Shown: piece after piece, positions 50,501-58,213 of the stretch
Layout of the letters: every line of letters starts with the position of its first letter
Position numbering within the stretch: position 1 is the stretch's first letter
Assembly: GCA_037954235.1 (NCBI GenBank)
Contig: JBBMOA010000004.1
Coordinates: forward strand, 13,011,101-13,075,100
Direction: 5' to 3'
Source: Aulostomus chinensis
Lineage: Eukaryota; Chordata; Actinopteri; Syngnathiformes; Aulostomidae
DNA length: 64,000 bases
The notes under the pieces: generated by a model
The model's database searches: none
Told to the model about the DNA's origin: nothing
Seen by the model: the letters and a program-made list of their open reading frames with translations, nothing else
Program-made: the position numbers and the translations under genes

Positions 50501-53500
50501 TGGGCGGGGGGGTTTGGCTACAACACAAAGGCCAGGGGCAGGCAGATAAAGGCAGGGTCTCTTTCAGGAGATGGATGTTCTGCTGTGTGGTGCAACGTAC
50601 AGGGTGATGGGAAACATGCTAACATACTACAAGAGTCTGGTTGTTGTCCTACGATGAACCTTGCTGTTTTATCTCGGCCTGCTGAAGTCACTGAAAATGC
50701 AATTAACCTGCCGACGGACGGGAACGCCATGGTTCCTTTGATCCTTCATTACATATGAAGTACAGCAGACCCTCAAGCCGGTCCCTTCTACATACTGCAG
50801 TGTATCTACGCTAGAGAATAATGTGTTTTTGAGAAATATACAACAGACTGGAAAACCCTCAGAGCAACAGTTCTGTTAGGAGGTACCCTGATGGTCTTTG
50901 ACACCAGTCGCATGCAGCTGTGCAACTCTGCTTTCTTAAAAAAAAAACCTCATGTGTATGATTTTTAAAACTAATTTGTAAGAATTAATCAACCAGGATA
51001 TAAAGTGTTAGTCCGTGAGCTGCAGTGGGGTCCGTAGGAGGATTTAGGCCTTGTTCAGACCTGGTTTTAAGATGTCCTGGGGGATCTGACCATATGTACG
51101 GGTATCACGCGTCAAGATCCAATCACTAGGACTGCATTCTGAGGTGGACTGAGCCAAATGTGGCCACATTCTTCTGGCAGGGTGAAGGCAAATGTGACTC
51201 CAGCACTCAGACATGGATGTACAAAGAGAAGTGGATCCAGCGTCTGAGGCGGGGGCTCATTCATTCCTATGAGGACGCACTAAAGAAGCACAAGTGTGTC
51301 TGAGCTGCACGACAACAAGCACCTGACTTCTGCCGGCAGGGCCGACCACAAAAAAAACATGTGCATACTCTTTTATAGCCTTTTCTTTCACTATGGAATT
51401 CCAAGGAGAAAAAGTAATTCAGGGAACCAGTGTGGCATAGCGGGAGTTACAAAGATTGGCCACGGTATAAAATTGGCTTAGAAACCTGGCACGCTTTTCG
51501 CAGGATCCACCTTGGCATGACACAGCAGAATAAACACCGGTGTCATCAATAAACGTCTGCATGGTCCTGTTCTATTTCATGTGTCGCCGCCGTCTCAGCA
51601 AGCCAGCTTCCCCTGCGATTTAATGAAGGTCGTTAAGGTGCTCATCCTGCAATGACAGGACAGAATGGCTGAGATCAAACAAAAGGCGTCTATTGAGATG
51701 TTTTTCATCTGAAGGACCTTTATTCCATCAGGCTGTATATCTTATAACTTTCCAAAAGTCTGCATAGGCCAAAATTGATAGAAATATGTAGCAGTGATGT
51801 CCAAAGACTGAACCTGCCTGTATGTTACTTTCCAGAACCAAGCTCCTGTTACAAACTTGAAAATATCCTCCAAAAAAGTAAGTGTCCTTCTAAAGTTGTT
51901 TTCCTCTGATACTGGTACAATTTTATTGCTTTAATATGTTATTCATTGTCTCTGGCTACTATGTAATACACCAAAAAAGATCTCTTGTGCATAGTAAGTC
52001 TCCCAAAGGCAAGGAAATAATAAGGCATAATTGTTTCGGCGCTCTGCCTCATTTTCCTGTCAGGCAGCCACTTATTAAGACAAACAGGGCAGCTGACATT
52101 TGAACTGTTTACTTTGCAGCAACAGCTGTACGTCAGCTCTGAGTTCGGGGTCTCGCAGGTCTCCCTGCACCGTTGTCACGCTTACGGCTCGGCGTGCGCC
52201 GACTGCTGCCTCGCTAGAGACCCCTACTGTGCCTGGGACGGGCTTAGCTGCTCACGCTTCTATCCCTCCGGCAAAAGGTACACAAAAGGTTTCTAGTATT
52301 ATTTTTGGGGAGTGTGGTAATTATTCTGCAAGAGCTTTTAAGTGCTAAAGCCATATTCTTAAAAAGGTATCGCCGAAGGAGTCCATTCATAGGGGCAGCT
52401 GGTCAAAGCTTTCACACATAAACACAAGTGCAGATTTTGAAGTGGCACTCATATTTTTGCAGCGGATTTGAGAGGTTTCATCAAAGTTAGGGGGGATCTT
52501 AGCTTCAAATCATGAAACTGTGTCTCATACTGAATGTAGGGCGCAGCTATAGTACTATAATATGATTAATAAGAACAGAATGAGGACACGTTAACTTGGC
52601 AGCATGACTGGAATCCATCAGGAGACACTCAGGTTAAGTTGTCACTAAATCTGTTTTTGTTGTTTCCTCTCCTGGCGAGACGTAACACAGACAAGGAGAG
52701 TGACACCTCGGTACCGCCTCGGCCTCTTTAAGGACCCAGCTGCCTGTGTCTGGACATTCCTGTCAGACGCAGGTCAAGTTTAGTTTGGTCACAGAACAAA
52801 AGCGCAGACCCTGTTTTTCCTGTCGAGTCTGAAATGTGTCAGCTGTTTACACGCTCAAGATAAATGAGTGAACACCACTGAGAGGAATAACATGTTGCTT
52901 TGGCACTAACTGCTCTTCCACAGTATGATACCAAAAGGCAATGATGGGTGGTCAGGATTCTCATGTTTGCTTTTCATAATTACTACTTATGGTTTCCCTT
53001 TCAGGAGAAGCCGCAGGCAGGATATAATGTATGGAAATCCACTCACTCAGTGCAGAGGCTTCAATCTGAAAGGTAAAGCTCAAAACTATACCTCTTACTA
53101 TTTTATTTTTTTTGTCTTGAGAAAAGGAATAAATTATGTACAGACGTGTGTTTCCTGGGAGATCAGTTCAAGTTAAAGGCATTTCCCCGAGGTGCCGCAG
53201 TGCAAGCTTATTAGGACGTCTTTTTAAAATGTCACGTGTTCACCACGACCACGTTGGCCTCCGCTGTGACGTCCAGGTGGACCACGAGCGGATCCAAATT
53301 AACGTTTTTACGGCGTCCATGTCAGGTGTGTCTTTAAGATCATTGATTCATCATCTACATGGCTTATACTGCATACACGGGAGGGGGGCTGGAGTTCATC
53401 AGATGTATGAAAACCTTTTTTTCATGTCCATTTGACATCCCAAAGAGGTCCAAGGCAGATCAGTGTCACACAGGCATGATAAGAACATCTTCACTCCGTC

Positions 53501-56500
53501 CCCTGTTTGTCTGGATGGAACTTGCTCTGGCAGTTTCACGCCATCTCTCGTCTGACATGATCTGTCCGAGCTCAGAGAACAGTCCACTAAGTGTCCGTAA
53601 CACAGTGAGTCAACGTTATTTAGACTATATTGGCTCATTGTTTTGGATTCGCAGCTCACACACGATGAACTCCTCAGCTCCACTGTATCCAGCAGCTGTT
53701 TTTAGCATACATAATTCTGATTTTTTTTTTTTAAAACAACAAAACCTACCCAGCACCACACTGAAGACAAAGCTCACAGCAGGAGTTCATACCTAAAAAG
53801 CGAGCTGCCTGCAGACGATAGTCGAGACCACAACAACAGAAAAGCAACAACCACATTTGCATCTCCTCGATGTATAAACACGGCGCTGTTTGATTGTGGG
53901 CTGCCTTCATGAATAATGAGGGGATATTCATGTTTTCTGACCTTTTCGTGAGTGCTTCTGCGCTCAAAACCAACAATTATTAATAATGCAGCTCGCATGA
54001 GAATTGTTTTTCCGAGGCATTCGTATACATCACATAAGGCCATCCCAGAGAGAGATTAAGGCCCTTTATTCCATTAATACCCACCAAAATCTGCGGCGAG
54101 GAGGAGTTACATGGTTGTTTAATCTCAGGTCAAAGACCCCGCAGTTCATCTGCACCCAACAGAGAACATCTCATCCAGCAGCAGCCTGGCTTCAGTCGCA
54201 AAGTGGAGTGAATTAAAAAAAAAAGTTCACAAAACCAAACCAAATGGGCATTAGGTGTGTTTCCATGGAGTTGGTGGTGTGGGCAAACGAAGCTAGCTTG
54301 TAGTCTTTTGTGCACGAGACAAAAACCACCTCAAATGAGTGTAAAAACTTTTTTTTTTTTTTTTTGGCAATTAGAGTATTTTTTTGTGTGTGGAATGTTT
54401 GGCATTCCCATCTTGCTTTTCCAATGCAATATTTCAAAATGCACATAAAACAGGGTGATGGAAACACAGCAAATGAGAGAGCCAGTTTACATGTGTTGGG
54501 GGGGGGGGGGACTGGATCCATGTGGGTTTGTGCAGTGGAAAAATGATGTAATACTGCAGATTTGATGACAAGAACCGTCATTTTGGTTTACACTTTAGCT
54601 GTGTGTCAGGGATGTTTGTCAGACCAGGTAATGCATTACATCCCTCACAAAAATTCACCCAGACGACTGGCAGGATGCGTTTTAATGAGAGGAGAGGATT
54701 TGCTCCCTGGAGCGTTCCACTTCCTTGAACAGTTTACATCTCTAAATTAACATGAGCTTAGGGAACCACTTAAGGAACCAAGCATATGGCCATTACCACT
54801 AATTAGTCACAACCCTGTCATACATCCAACTGAGTGATGAACCATTTACCTAGGGGGGGAAAAAAAAGATGATGCATTCAAGGTTATTTTGTCAGTCCAT
54901 AGGAAGAATTCTGGATGGAGTTTTGGATGTGCAGGTGTCAGTCTAAGCTTTGCGTCAACAGTTAGCTCTGGCTGTTGGGACTTGAGACATCTGTGAGCTT
55001 TCCGTCTGTCAGTAAGCGTACCCCTCCCCTGACTGTGTCTCCGATAGCCTACAGGAATGCAGTGGAGATGACGCAGTACGGCGTGAAAAACAACACCACC
55101 TTCCTGGAGTGTCTACCCAAGTCTCCTCAAGCATCTATCCGCTGGCTCATTCAGAGGGACAACGACCGAAGAAAAGAGGTCAGTTTAGTTGTGACATATG
55201 AGCTAATGGAGACAGAAGGACCCAGTGAAAACACTTTAACTCGTAGGGGGCTGCTGCAAGGTTTTCTTCATCAAATGATATAAATATCATAGCGAGGAAA
55301 TGAGCTCACGGGCTTGATCAGGCTTTGTATCGCCCGAGGAATGACACCGAGAGGGTTTACTGGCAGCGGTGCAGCATAATGAGCGCTGATACAGTTCACA
55401 CATGATACAGACGAATGACGACGCTCTCTGAAGGGTTACAAATATCTGACACTAAGTACTTTACAAAGGGCTGGGACACATTAAGAAAAGCTGAGCAGGC
55501 GTGTTCGTGGTAAAGGCACGTTTGCCCTCAAGGATAGAAACACCAAAGGTTGTGTGGTAGTACTCATTCCAAAATAAACCCTGACTACCGTATTTTCCAA
55601 AATGCCGTTGACGTTTTTTTATTTTTCTTCGAAATGCAACTTTTTATAAAATGGCGTCTTGTTATGTGGCTGTAGGCTTTTACATTCGATACGAAGTGGC
55701 ATCAAATACCAGTGAAACCCCCCAAAACTGAGAAGTTATGATGTAAACTTTAAGCTCATCAAAAAAAAAAAGCAGGCAAGAAATGAGGTGTCACAGTGGA
55801 GGGTTTGAGGATGGAGAACCCAAAAACACTGTCTTAAAAATGACAACAGTCAGAGTCCAAGTACCCTTGAGCAAGGCACTGAACCCCTCATTGCTCCTGA
55901 TGGCCCTGCAATGGACCGGCGACCCATTCAGGGTGAACCCTGCCCCTCACCCAGTGTCAGCTGGGATAGGCTCTTAATTTAATTTACTGGCTCTTGTTCC
56001 CAGAGGCTAAATCATCCCACAGAGCTGAGGGATACCCAGACTGGTCAGAACATGGTTGAAAAAACAGAAAAGAGGGGCCGCCTATGACTCGAGCCCTGAT
56101 CCAGCTGAAGGCCCTGGAGAGCACGAGGAGCTTCACAAAGCCACCAGCGAGTTCAAGCAAGCCTCAACGTACTCGCAGAACAAGTCCTGTTACAAGCGCT
56201 CTTTTAGTCAATGTACTTTTATTTTATACTCACATAAAAGTTTTTCTTTCTTAAAAAAAGAGGAAAGACAGGAGATTTGGTCTCAAGAAGACTTTTTTCC
56301 TAAAGTATACCTTGAAAAGGGGGGTACTGTCTTATCATCAGGCTCGCCTCAGATCCGTAACGATACGATGACTTTTCAAGAATCATTGGTTATTTTATGT
56401 GATACACCATGTTGATGAGGTCATGACACAAACTGTACCAACTCCAGGTGAAGCTGAGTGATCGCGTCCTCTCCACCGAGCACGGCCTCCTCATCCGCTC

Positions 56501-56867
56501 CGTCCAGTTGTCCGACCAGGGCCTTTACTACTGCCTGACCACGGAGAACAGCTTCAAACGTACCGTCGCCAAGATCCGCCTGCGTGTGCTCAGCGAGGCC
56601 ATGGTGAGCATGCTAACGGACAAGCAGCAGTCGCCGTGGGCGTGGGGCAGCTCGCTACACCCGAAGGCTCTTCTAGAGGCCTTCAGCCCTGCAGAGAGCC
56701 TGGCTGTGCAGCAGTACTGCAAAGAGAGGAAAGAGCTCCAGAGCCTTCAGGAGAGGCAGCAGCCGTCTCAGCCACCTGGACCTCTCAGGGGGGACTTAGC
56801 CAAGCTGAAGCCCCTTCTGGATCGAAGGAAGAGCCGCAACCGCCGCAACCACCTCCCGGAAGTCTGA
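17457..56867 (+). CDS. sema3c: Semaphorin-3C (17 coding exons, spliced)
   Basis: Secreted class-3 semaphorin, a guidance ligand for neuropilin/plexin receptors in axon, vascular and cardiac outflow development (family knowledge). Seventeen exons with GT-AG borders keep one open frame: 17457-17592, 35331-35491, 36135-36197, 39877-39996, 43611-43701, 46053-46172, 46265-46407, 46485-46599, 47005-47074, 47838-47982, 48236-48458, 50299-50387, 51836-51877, 52120-52277, 53005-53072, 55048-55178, 56448-56867. Together they give 2295 nt, or 764 residues; human SEMA3C is about 751. Layout: signal peptide about 1-36, sema domain about 55-505, PSI about 510-560 (DPYCAWDG), furin-type RRSRR 559-563, Ig domain with C603 and C654, candidate interchain C716, and basic RNRR tail 755-758. 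SEMA3C rather than 3A/D/E is favoured by the CADCCLARDPYCAWDG motif, the SPWAW stretch after the Ig domain, and the cd36 neighbour. The exon borders are my reading, without transcript support. Confidence 0.95.
18330..18500. repeat. GGCCACAAGATA-type repeat, intron 1
   Basis: GGCCACAAGATACAAATCATTCCC and GGCCACAAGATATAGCTTG recur about 80 bp apart, followed by GGGAACAAGATACATCTCATG. Same family as 40-290. Confidence 0.45.
19014..19071. repeat. (TG)n microsatellite
   Basis: About 29 TG units, then GCGTGTGCGT. An ACCC tandem tract follows near 19122-19142. Confidence 0.95.
21425..21454. repeat. (CA)n microsatellite
   Basis: About 15 CA units in sema3c intron 1. Confidence 0.95.
23393..23420. 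repeat. (GT)n microsatellite
   Basis: About 14 units, then CGTGCGCG. Confidence 0.95.
23937..24072. repeat. GTATCTTGTG tandem repeat, intron 1
   Basis: GAACAATGTGTATCTTGTGAC, GGTTGTATCAAGTGGCTC and GGGACAAGTTGTATCTTGTG recur every 43-50 bp. Same family as 40-290. Confidence 0.45.
24500..24595 (+). pseudogene. LINE reverse-transcriptase fossil (FADD box)
   Basis: In one + frame the sequence reads DRTSYLLFADDAAFVDN. The FADD at 24555-24566 sits in the context of the (Y/F)ADD catalytic box of LINE reverse transcriptases, where teleost elements often have LLFADDxALV. No flanking reading frame survives, so this is a short dead fragment in sema3c intron 1. A chance match cannot be excluded. Confidence 0.45.
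26428..26910. repeat. Dispersed repeat related to 44010-44420
   Basis: Shares TTTCCATCAA and the ACAGCAATGCA(T/C)AACGTTGCCT motif with the intron 5 copy. Ends are uncertain. Confidence 0.4.
30168..30768. repeat. MITE-like repeat, second copy, with duplicated inner half
   Basis: The left end AAAGGAACAGGCCAACATTT...GGAGAATAC pairs with the right end GTATTCCCCAAAAGAAGTT. The motif (T/C)GCTAACACTT(C/T)C(C/A)..CCA occurs twice inside (near 30427 and 30615), each followed by a CTAAGCTAA motif. The family is a dispersed teleost repeat; name not assigned. Confidence 0.5.
34355..34500. repeat. Half copy of the MITE-like repeat
   Basis: GGTATGCTAACACTTCTCAC, GTGCTAAGCTAACTAGCTG and a right end after a 15-C run (34462-34476) match the right half of the 30168-30768 element. 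Confidence 0.45.
35066..35239 (-). mobile_element. SINE, type B, internally deleted, just upstream of sema3c exon 2
   Basis: The + strand reads (TCCA)n, AAGGGTC...GGAGCCTATCCCAGCTG, GGGTCGCCAGTCCATCGCAGG, then jumps to the head remnant CTCTGAGCCATGCCGCCCC. A perfect 13-bp duplication AAAATGACTAAAT flanks it (35053-35065, 35240-35252). Compared with the copy at 40159 it lacks the B-box part of the head. It ends 91 bp before exon 2, or 78 bp counted from the duplication. Confidence 0.85.
35331..35491 (+). CDS. sema3c: sema3c exon 2 (start of sema domain)
   Basis: Encodes residues 46-99, including MDYRILQMDEDQDRMYVGG, the first sema blade motif with the YVG(G/S)KDH strand. The acceptor CTCTTAG follows a long T/C tract. 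The donor AAG|GTCAGC is weaker than average. N92 lies in an N-I-T glycosylation sequon. An in-frame decoy acceptor ends at 35270, and a SINE ends less than 100 bp upstream. Intron 2 (643 bp) holds a (GTT)n tract at 35519-35550 and nothing else I recognise. Confidence 0.95.
35519..35550. repeat. (GTT)n microsatellite
   Basis: About 10 GTT units starting 28 bp after sema3c exon 2. Confidence 0.95.
36135..36197 (+). CDS. sema3c: sema3c exon 3
   Basis: A 63-bp exon encoding residues 100-120, VFWPASPSKIEECQMAGKD plus PT, flanked by CCACCAG and GTAAGAAAC. C112 is expected to pair with C123 of the next exon, as in other semaphorins. The exon size matches the short third coding exon usual in class-3 semaphorin genes. 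Confidence 0.94.
36198..39876 (+). other. sema3c: sema3c intron 3 (3.7 kb)
   Basis: No exon or clear mobile element was recognised. It holds a 15-G run at 37548-37562 and unremarkable AT-rich sequence. Confidence 0.6.
39877..39996 (+). CDS. sema3c: sema3c exon 4
   Basis: A 120-bp exon for residues 121-160, from HGCGNFIRVVQPYNRTH through MCGSGAYSPVC to NRGRRPE. It carries sema-domain cysteines C123, C141 and C150, and an N-R-T sequon at N134. The acceptor is CTTCCAG and the donor GAG|GTGAGC. A SINE was inserted about 150 bp downstream. Confidence 0.95.
40159..40415 (-). mobile_element. tRNA-headed SINE, type B, full length
   Basis: On the - strand it runs from GGGGCGGCGTGGCTCGGAGG (A-box-like TGGCTCGGAGGTAGAGTGG) through the B-box GGTTCAATCC (40363-40354) and the shared body to a GGATGGATGAATGG tail. 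The flanks TGG(T/C)GCTATAACTA at 40145-40158 and 40416-40429 agree at 13 of 14 bases, a target-site duplication. The copy lies in sema3c intron 4, about 150 bp after exon 4. Confidence 0.85.
40830..41120. repeat. Old dispersed repeat
   Basis: CACTGATCACATAACCTCC-type ending (near 41088) and ATCCTGCAAAC near 41070 resemble a very common teleost repeat ending in CCTCCTTGGCGGAGG. A related piece lies near 12425-12470 (CTTGGCCGAGG). Recognition by eye; name not assigned. Confidence 0.38.
41349..41390. repeat. (GA)n / GAGCGA simple repeat
   Basis: GA run passing into GAGAGC units, in sema3c intron 4. Confidence 0.9.
42297..42570 (+). mobile_element. SINE, type A, 5'-truncated
   Basis: Sense copy lacking the tRNA-like head. 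It starts near CATGTTCTCCCTGTGCCTG, continues through CTCTAAATTGACCGTAGGTG and GATGGACTGGCGACCCGTCC, and ends AAAATGGATGGATGGATG. No clear target-site duplication was found. Intron 4 of sema3c. Confidence 0.75.
43611..43701 (+). CDS. sema3c: sema3c exon 5
   Basis: A 91-bp exon for residues 161-191, EQVFHIDSKSESGKGRCSF and onward to VSVML. The donor A|GTAGGTGCC splits the Asn codon completed by the next exon. Position 170 is Ser (AGC), whereas as I recall SEMA3C has Cys in this SK-C-ESGKGRC motif; C177 is kept. See the finding on this site. Confidence 0.93.
44010..44420. repeat. Dispersed repeat (fragment family with 26428-26910 and 57540-57720)
   Basis: CATGTTTCCATCAA at the left end and AACAGCAATGCACAACGTTG (near 44211) match TTTCCATCAA and ACAGCAATGCATAACGTTG near 26430 and 26840. 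TTCAAAAGAGTAAATG near 44403 also appears near 57575 in the sema3c 3'UTR. Old, broken copies of one family. Confidence 0.45.
44486..44546. repeat. Near-perfect 27-bp inverted repeat, 7-nt loop
   Basis: The arm at 44486-44512 and the arm at 44520-44546 are reverse complements with two mismatches. The loop TTGCCAT lies at 44513-44519. In sema3c intron 5. Confidence 0.9.
45127..45152. repeat. (TA)n microsatellite
   Basis: TA run ending a 500-bp AT-rich stretch in sema3c intron 5. Confidence 0.95.
46053..46172 (+). CDS. sema3c: sema3c exon 6
   Basis: A 120-bp exon encoding QELFSGMYIDFMGTDAAIF and then RSLTKRNAVRTDQHNSKWLS. This is a highly conserved sema-domain segment (ELFSG...DFMG..A) and close to SEMA3C. 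The acceptor is CTCCAG and the donor AGCG|GTGAGC. It is followed by a 92-bp intron, so exons 6-8 form a tight cluster. Confidence 0.96.
46265..46407 (+). CDS. sema3c: sema3c exon 7
   Basis: A 143-bp exon for residues 231-278, EPIFIDAHLIPDGTDPNDA and onward to YFFFRERLVDNSGNTKNIH and TMVARVCP. It contains the conserved KxYFFFRE-type sema strand. The acceptor is CACTCAG and the donor CCA|GTAAGT. Intron 7 is only 77 bp. Confidence 0.96.
46485..46599 (+). CDS. sema3c: sema3c exon 8
   Basis: A 115-bp exon for residues 279-317, NDIGGQRSLVNKWTTFLKA then RMVCSVLEEDGTETHFDEL. Human SEMA3C, as I recall it, has N-D-T here, so this fish lacks that sequon (N-D-I). The donor is CTGG|GTGAGT. Intron 8 (405 bp) shows no recognisable feature. 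Confidence 0.95.
47005..47074 (+). CDS. sema3c: sema3c exon 9
   Basis: A 70-bp exon for residues 317-340, ESVFLLEAEQPQGLLVFGV then FTST. The acceptor ACATATAG was chosen because it restores the frame into VFLLE. The donor AG|GTAAGAC is strong. The size equals the 70-bp exon typical of class-3 semaphorins. Intron 9 (763 bp) holds nothing recognisable. Confidence 0.93.
47838..47982 (+). CDS. sema3c: sema3c exon 10
   Basis: A 145-bp exon for residues 340-388: SSVFKGSAVCVYNMADILT, then VFNGPFAHREGPNFQWMAF and QGRIPYPRPGT. The SAVCVY and GRIPYPRPG strands are sema-domain signatures. The acceptor is TTCCTCAG and the donor ACA|GTGAGT. Intron 10 is 253 bp. Confidence 0.96.
48236..48458 (+). CDS. sema3c: sema3c exon 11
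   Basis: A 223-bp exon for residues 389-463. It starts CPGGAFTPDIQTTKEFPDD, continues RNHPVMFNPIYPVGRRPL and VAVDQVMAADGNYQVLFLG, and ends in a split codon. The acceptor is TCTCCAG and the donor ACAG|GTATTT. The C-P-G-G start and VLFLGTD end are class-3 hallmarks. A 20-bp minisatellite begins about 240 bp downstream. Confidence 0.96.
48701..48830 (+). repeat. 20-bp minisatellite in sema3c intron 11
   Basis: Five perfect units of CTGGCTCCTTGGGGTGTGGG (48701-48800), then one 21-bp unit with GGATCCTTT and a degenerate end near 48830. Every unit carries GGGG and GGG runs. Confidence 0.95.
49821..49845. repeat. (CA)n microsatellite
   Basis: About 12 units after a CT-rich run, in sema3c intron 11. 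Confidence 0.95.
50299..50387 (+). CDS. sema3c: sema3c exon 12
   Basis: An 89-bp exon for residues 463-492, DKGTIQKVIVLPTNHSLHE then DLILEELEVFK. N-H-S is a possible glycosylation sequon. The acceptor is a run of C then CAG, and the donor AAG|GTCTGC is weak. It encodes the last sema blade. Confidence 0.94.
50388..51835 (+). other. sema3c: sema3c intron 12 (1.45 kb)
   Basis: A C-rich run near 50410 and A-rich runs. No recognised element or exon. Confidence 0.5.
51836..51877 (+). CDS. sema3c: sema3c exon 13 (42 bp)
   Basis: A 42-bp exon encoding NQAPVTNLKISSKK (residues 493-506), flanked by CTTTCCAG and GTAAGTG. A 42-bp exon at this place is standard in class-3 semaphorin genes and is easily missed by gene finders. 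Phase 0 at both ends means skipping would remove 14 residues in frame. Confidence 0.93.
52120..52277 (+). CDS. sema3c: sema3c exon 14 (PSI domain)
   Basis: A 158-bp exon for residues 507-559, QQLYVSSEFGVSQVSLHRC then HAYGSACADCCLARDPYCA and WDGLSCSRFYPSGK. This is the cysteine-rich PSI module. The doubled Cys in CADCCLARDP points to SEMA3C. The acceptor is TTTGCAG and the donor AAAAG|GTACAC. Intron 14 (727 bp) shows nothing recognised. Confidence 0.97.
53005..53072 (+). CDS. sema3c: sema3c exon 15 (furin-type site)
   Basis: A 68-bp exon for residues 559-582, RRSRRQDIMYGNPLTQCRG then FNLK. The RRSRR stretch (559-563) after the PSI domain is a proprotein-convertase site, the processing site known in class-3 semaphorins. 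The acceptor is CCTTTCAG and the donor AAAG|GTAAAG. Confidence 0.95.
53073..55047 (+). other. sema3c: sema3c intron 15 (2 kb)
   Basis: Holds a MITE-like element with 11-bp inverted ends (54256-54468) and a 13-G run (54498-54510) beside it. No exon was seen. Confidence 0.55.
54256..54468. repeat. MITE-like element with 11-bp terminal inverted repeats
   Basis: TGTGTTTCCAT at 54256-54266 and its exact reverse complement ATGGAAACACA at 54458-54468 bound a 213-bp AT-rich segment with a long T run. No clear target-site duplication was found. It has the size and form of a non-autonomous DNA transposon. Confidence 0.5.
55048..55178 (+). CDS. sema3c: sema3c exon 16 (Ig domain, first half)
   Basis: A 131-bp exon for residues 582-625, AYRNAVEMTQYGVKNNTTF then LECLPKSPQASIRWLIQRD and NDRRKE. 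C603 and the Trp of IRW are the Ig B- and C-strand residues. N597 lies in an N-T-T sequon. The acceptor is CCGATAG and the donor GAG|GTCAGT. Confidence 0.96.
55179..56447 (+). other. sema3c: sema3c intron 16 (1.27 kb)
   Basis: Contains a partial SINE body (55850-55973). The rest shows no recognised feature. Confidence 0.55.
55850..55973 (+). mobile_element. SINE body fragment, type B
   Basis: Matches the type B middle: CCTTGAGCAAGGCACTGAACC, TGCTCCTGATGGCCCTGC, then the shared GGGTGAACCCTGCC and GCTGGGATAGGCTC. Both head and GGAT tail are missing, so this is an old fragment in sema3c intron 16. Confidence 0.65.
56448..56867 (+). CDS. sema3c: sema3c exon 17 (Ig end, basic tail, stop)
   Basis: The last coding exon, for residues 626-764. 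The Ig second half is VKLSDRVLSTEHGLLIRSV then SDQGLYYCLTTENSF, with C654. A linker follows with MLTDKQQSPWAWGSS and QQYCKERKE; C716 is the likely interchain disulfide cysteine. A Gln/Pro stretch precedes RGDLAKLKPLLDRRKSRNRR, and the protein ends in NHLPEV then TGA. The tail RNRR (755-758) is a second convertase-type site. The acceptor is AACTCCAG. GC content is clearly higher than in the flanking intron. Confidence 0.96.
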   Translation: MKLSDRVLSTEHGLLIRSVQLSDQGLYYCLTTENSFKRTVAKIRLRVLSEAMVSMLTDKQQSPWAWGSSLHPKALLEAFSPAESLAVQQYCKERKELQSLQERQQPSQPPGPLRGDLAKLKPLLDRRKSRNRRNHLPEV

Positions 56868-57133
56868 CACGGGGAAACTGGACGCTGCAGACATTCATTG
56901 TTTCCTGTGCTCTGACGCCTCCCAGGCACTTAGAGATTTTCCATTTCTCATCTCAAACTGCTGCACTGCAGATGCACACGGAGAGGAGGAGACTGGTGTG
57001 GGGACTTCTCCAAATCGTCCCTCTGGAATGCATGAGGTACTGTGACAAGACGACTTTGACTTGAGCACCCACAAGTCGTTCATTTGCTTTCACACTCTCC
57101 CCTCTCGGAGGTGGCCCTGCTATGAGTGACACC

Positions 57134-57139
57134 AATAAA
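57134..57139 (+). terminator. sema3c: Proximal poly(A) signal, sema3c
   Basis: AATAAA about 270 bp after the stop, in ACCAATAAACTGACATG. Use would give a short 3'UTR without the CA and TA tracts. Confidence 0.45.
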
Positions 57140-57539
57140 CTGACATGACTTGTAGTGAGACACATGGCGTCCCAGCTAGCGATCTTGTTGTACGTTAAAT
57201 CTTCGTGGGCAAATTTGGATCCGCCTCATATTACCTCACAGTGGATTTATTCTTCGTGGAGAAAATTCAATTTAGAGACTAAAAAGGGATGCATGTTTGA
57301 CAAATGAGTGTACTGTCTTATTATAGCCCAGTAGATTTTACCCACATTTACAAATTTACCTTGGAAGTAATGGAGTTATTCCTCCCAAGTAAAAATATCT
57401 GACAGGGCTCAGGGTCACTTTTGTGAAAGAAGGCGTTAACGGCCTCACGCGGTGTCAATGATGGCTGCGTTTTGACGGCTCACGCGAGGATAAGTTGATG
57501 AGGGAAGCAACTTTTGAGAAACTCACTCAATTGTGCAGC

Positions 57540-57720
57540 ATTCACATTTGCTTGAGGTGCTTTTACTCTTTTTTTCAAAAGAGTAAATGTGCCAAATATG
57601 AAATGGAAACCCCCCCCTTCTTTTTTTCAAACAAGCTCTGAATTAGCGAATCTTGAACCCCCGTCTATAACGGCTTTGCGTCGTGCTCCCTCCACCGCCA
57701 TCTGCTGATTTAAACAACCA
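57540..57720. repeat. Dispersed repeat inside the sema3c 3'UTR
   Basis: TTCAAAAGAGTAAATG and ACCGCCATCTGCTG match parts of the intron 5 copy (TTCAAAAGAGTAAATG, ACCGCCATCTTCTG). Degenerate. Confidence 0.4.
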
Positions 57721-58144
57721 TTGCGCTGGCTAGCTGGTTAGCTCGGAAGCAGTTGATGCAAACACTGCTAATTCATATTTCCCTCTTCTTCTTCTTCTTC
57801 TTTTTTTTTTGCAATATTTTCAACGTTCACTGAAAATTTTATAAATAAAAATGGAATAAAATGGAAATGCGAGTTGGAACAATACTCATATAAAAAAGCA
57901 CCAATGGCAGATGCCCTCAGTCAGGGTTAGGGACACCCTAGCAAATGAAGAGGTCAACCATGAGACAGAATATCAGATGCTGTCTGAGCTACAGTGCACA
58001 AGTTACATGAACCGCTTGTATTTATTCCTGTACGTGTAGGAGAATGTGTTGTATCGTACCTCTCGTTTCTAGCACAGAAGCATGTTTAGAGAAGCTCCTC
58101 AGCGTCATAGAGTTCTCGTGATCATTGCCTGAATTTGGTTTTAG

Positions 58145-58145
<1 letters not shown>

Positions 58146-58209
<64 letters not shown>
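58146..58209. repeat. (CA)n microsatellite in sema3c 3'UTR
   Basis: 32 uninterrupted CA units, followed about 95 bp later by a short TA tract. Confidence 0.95.

Positions 58210-58213
<4 letters not shown>

Noticed and set aside
56448..56867. Exon 17 as a separate small gene
   Set aside because: It begins at a splice acceptor and continues the Ig domain frame from exon 16. It has no start codon of its own.
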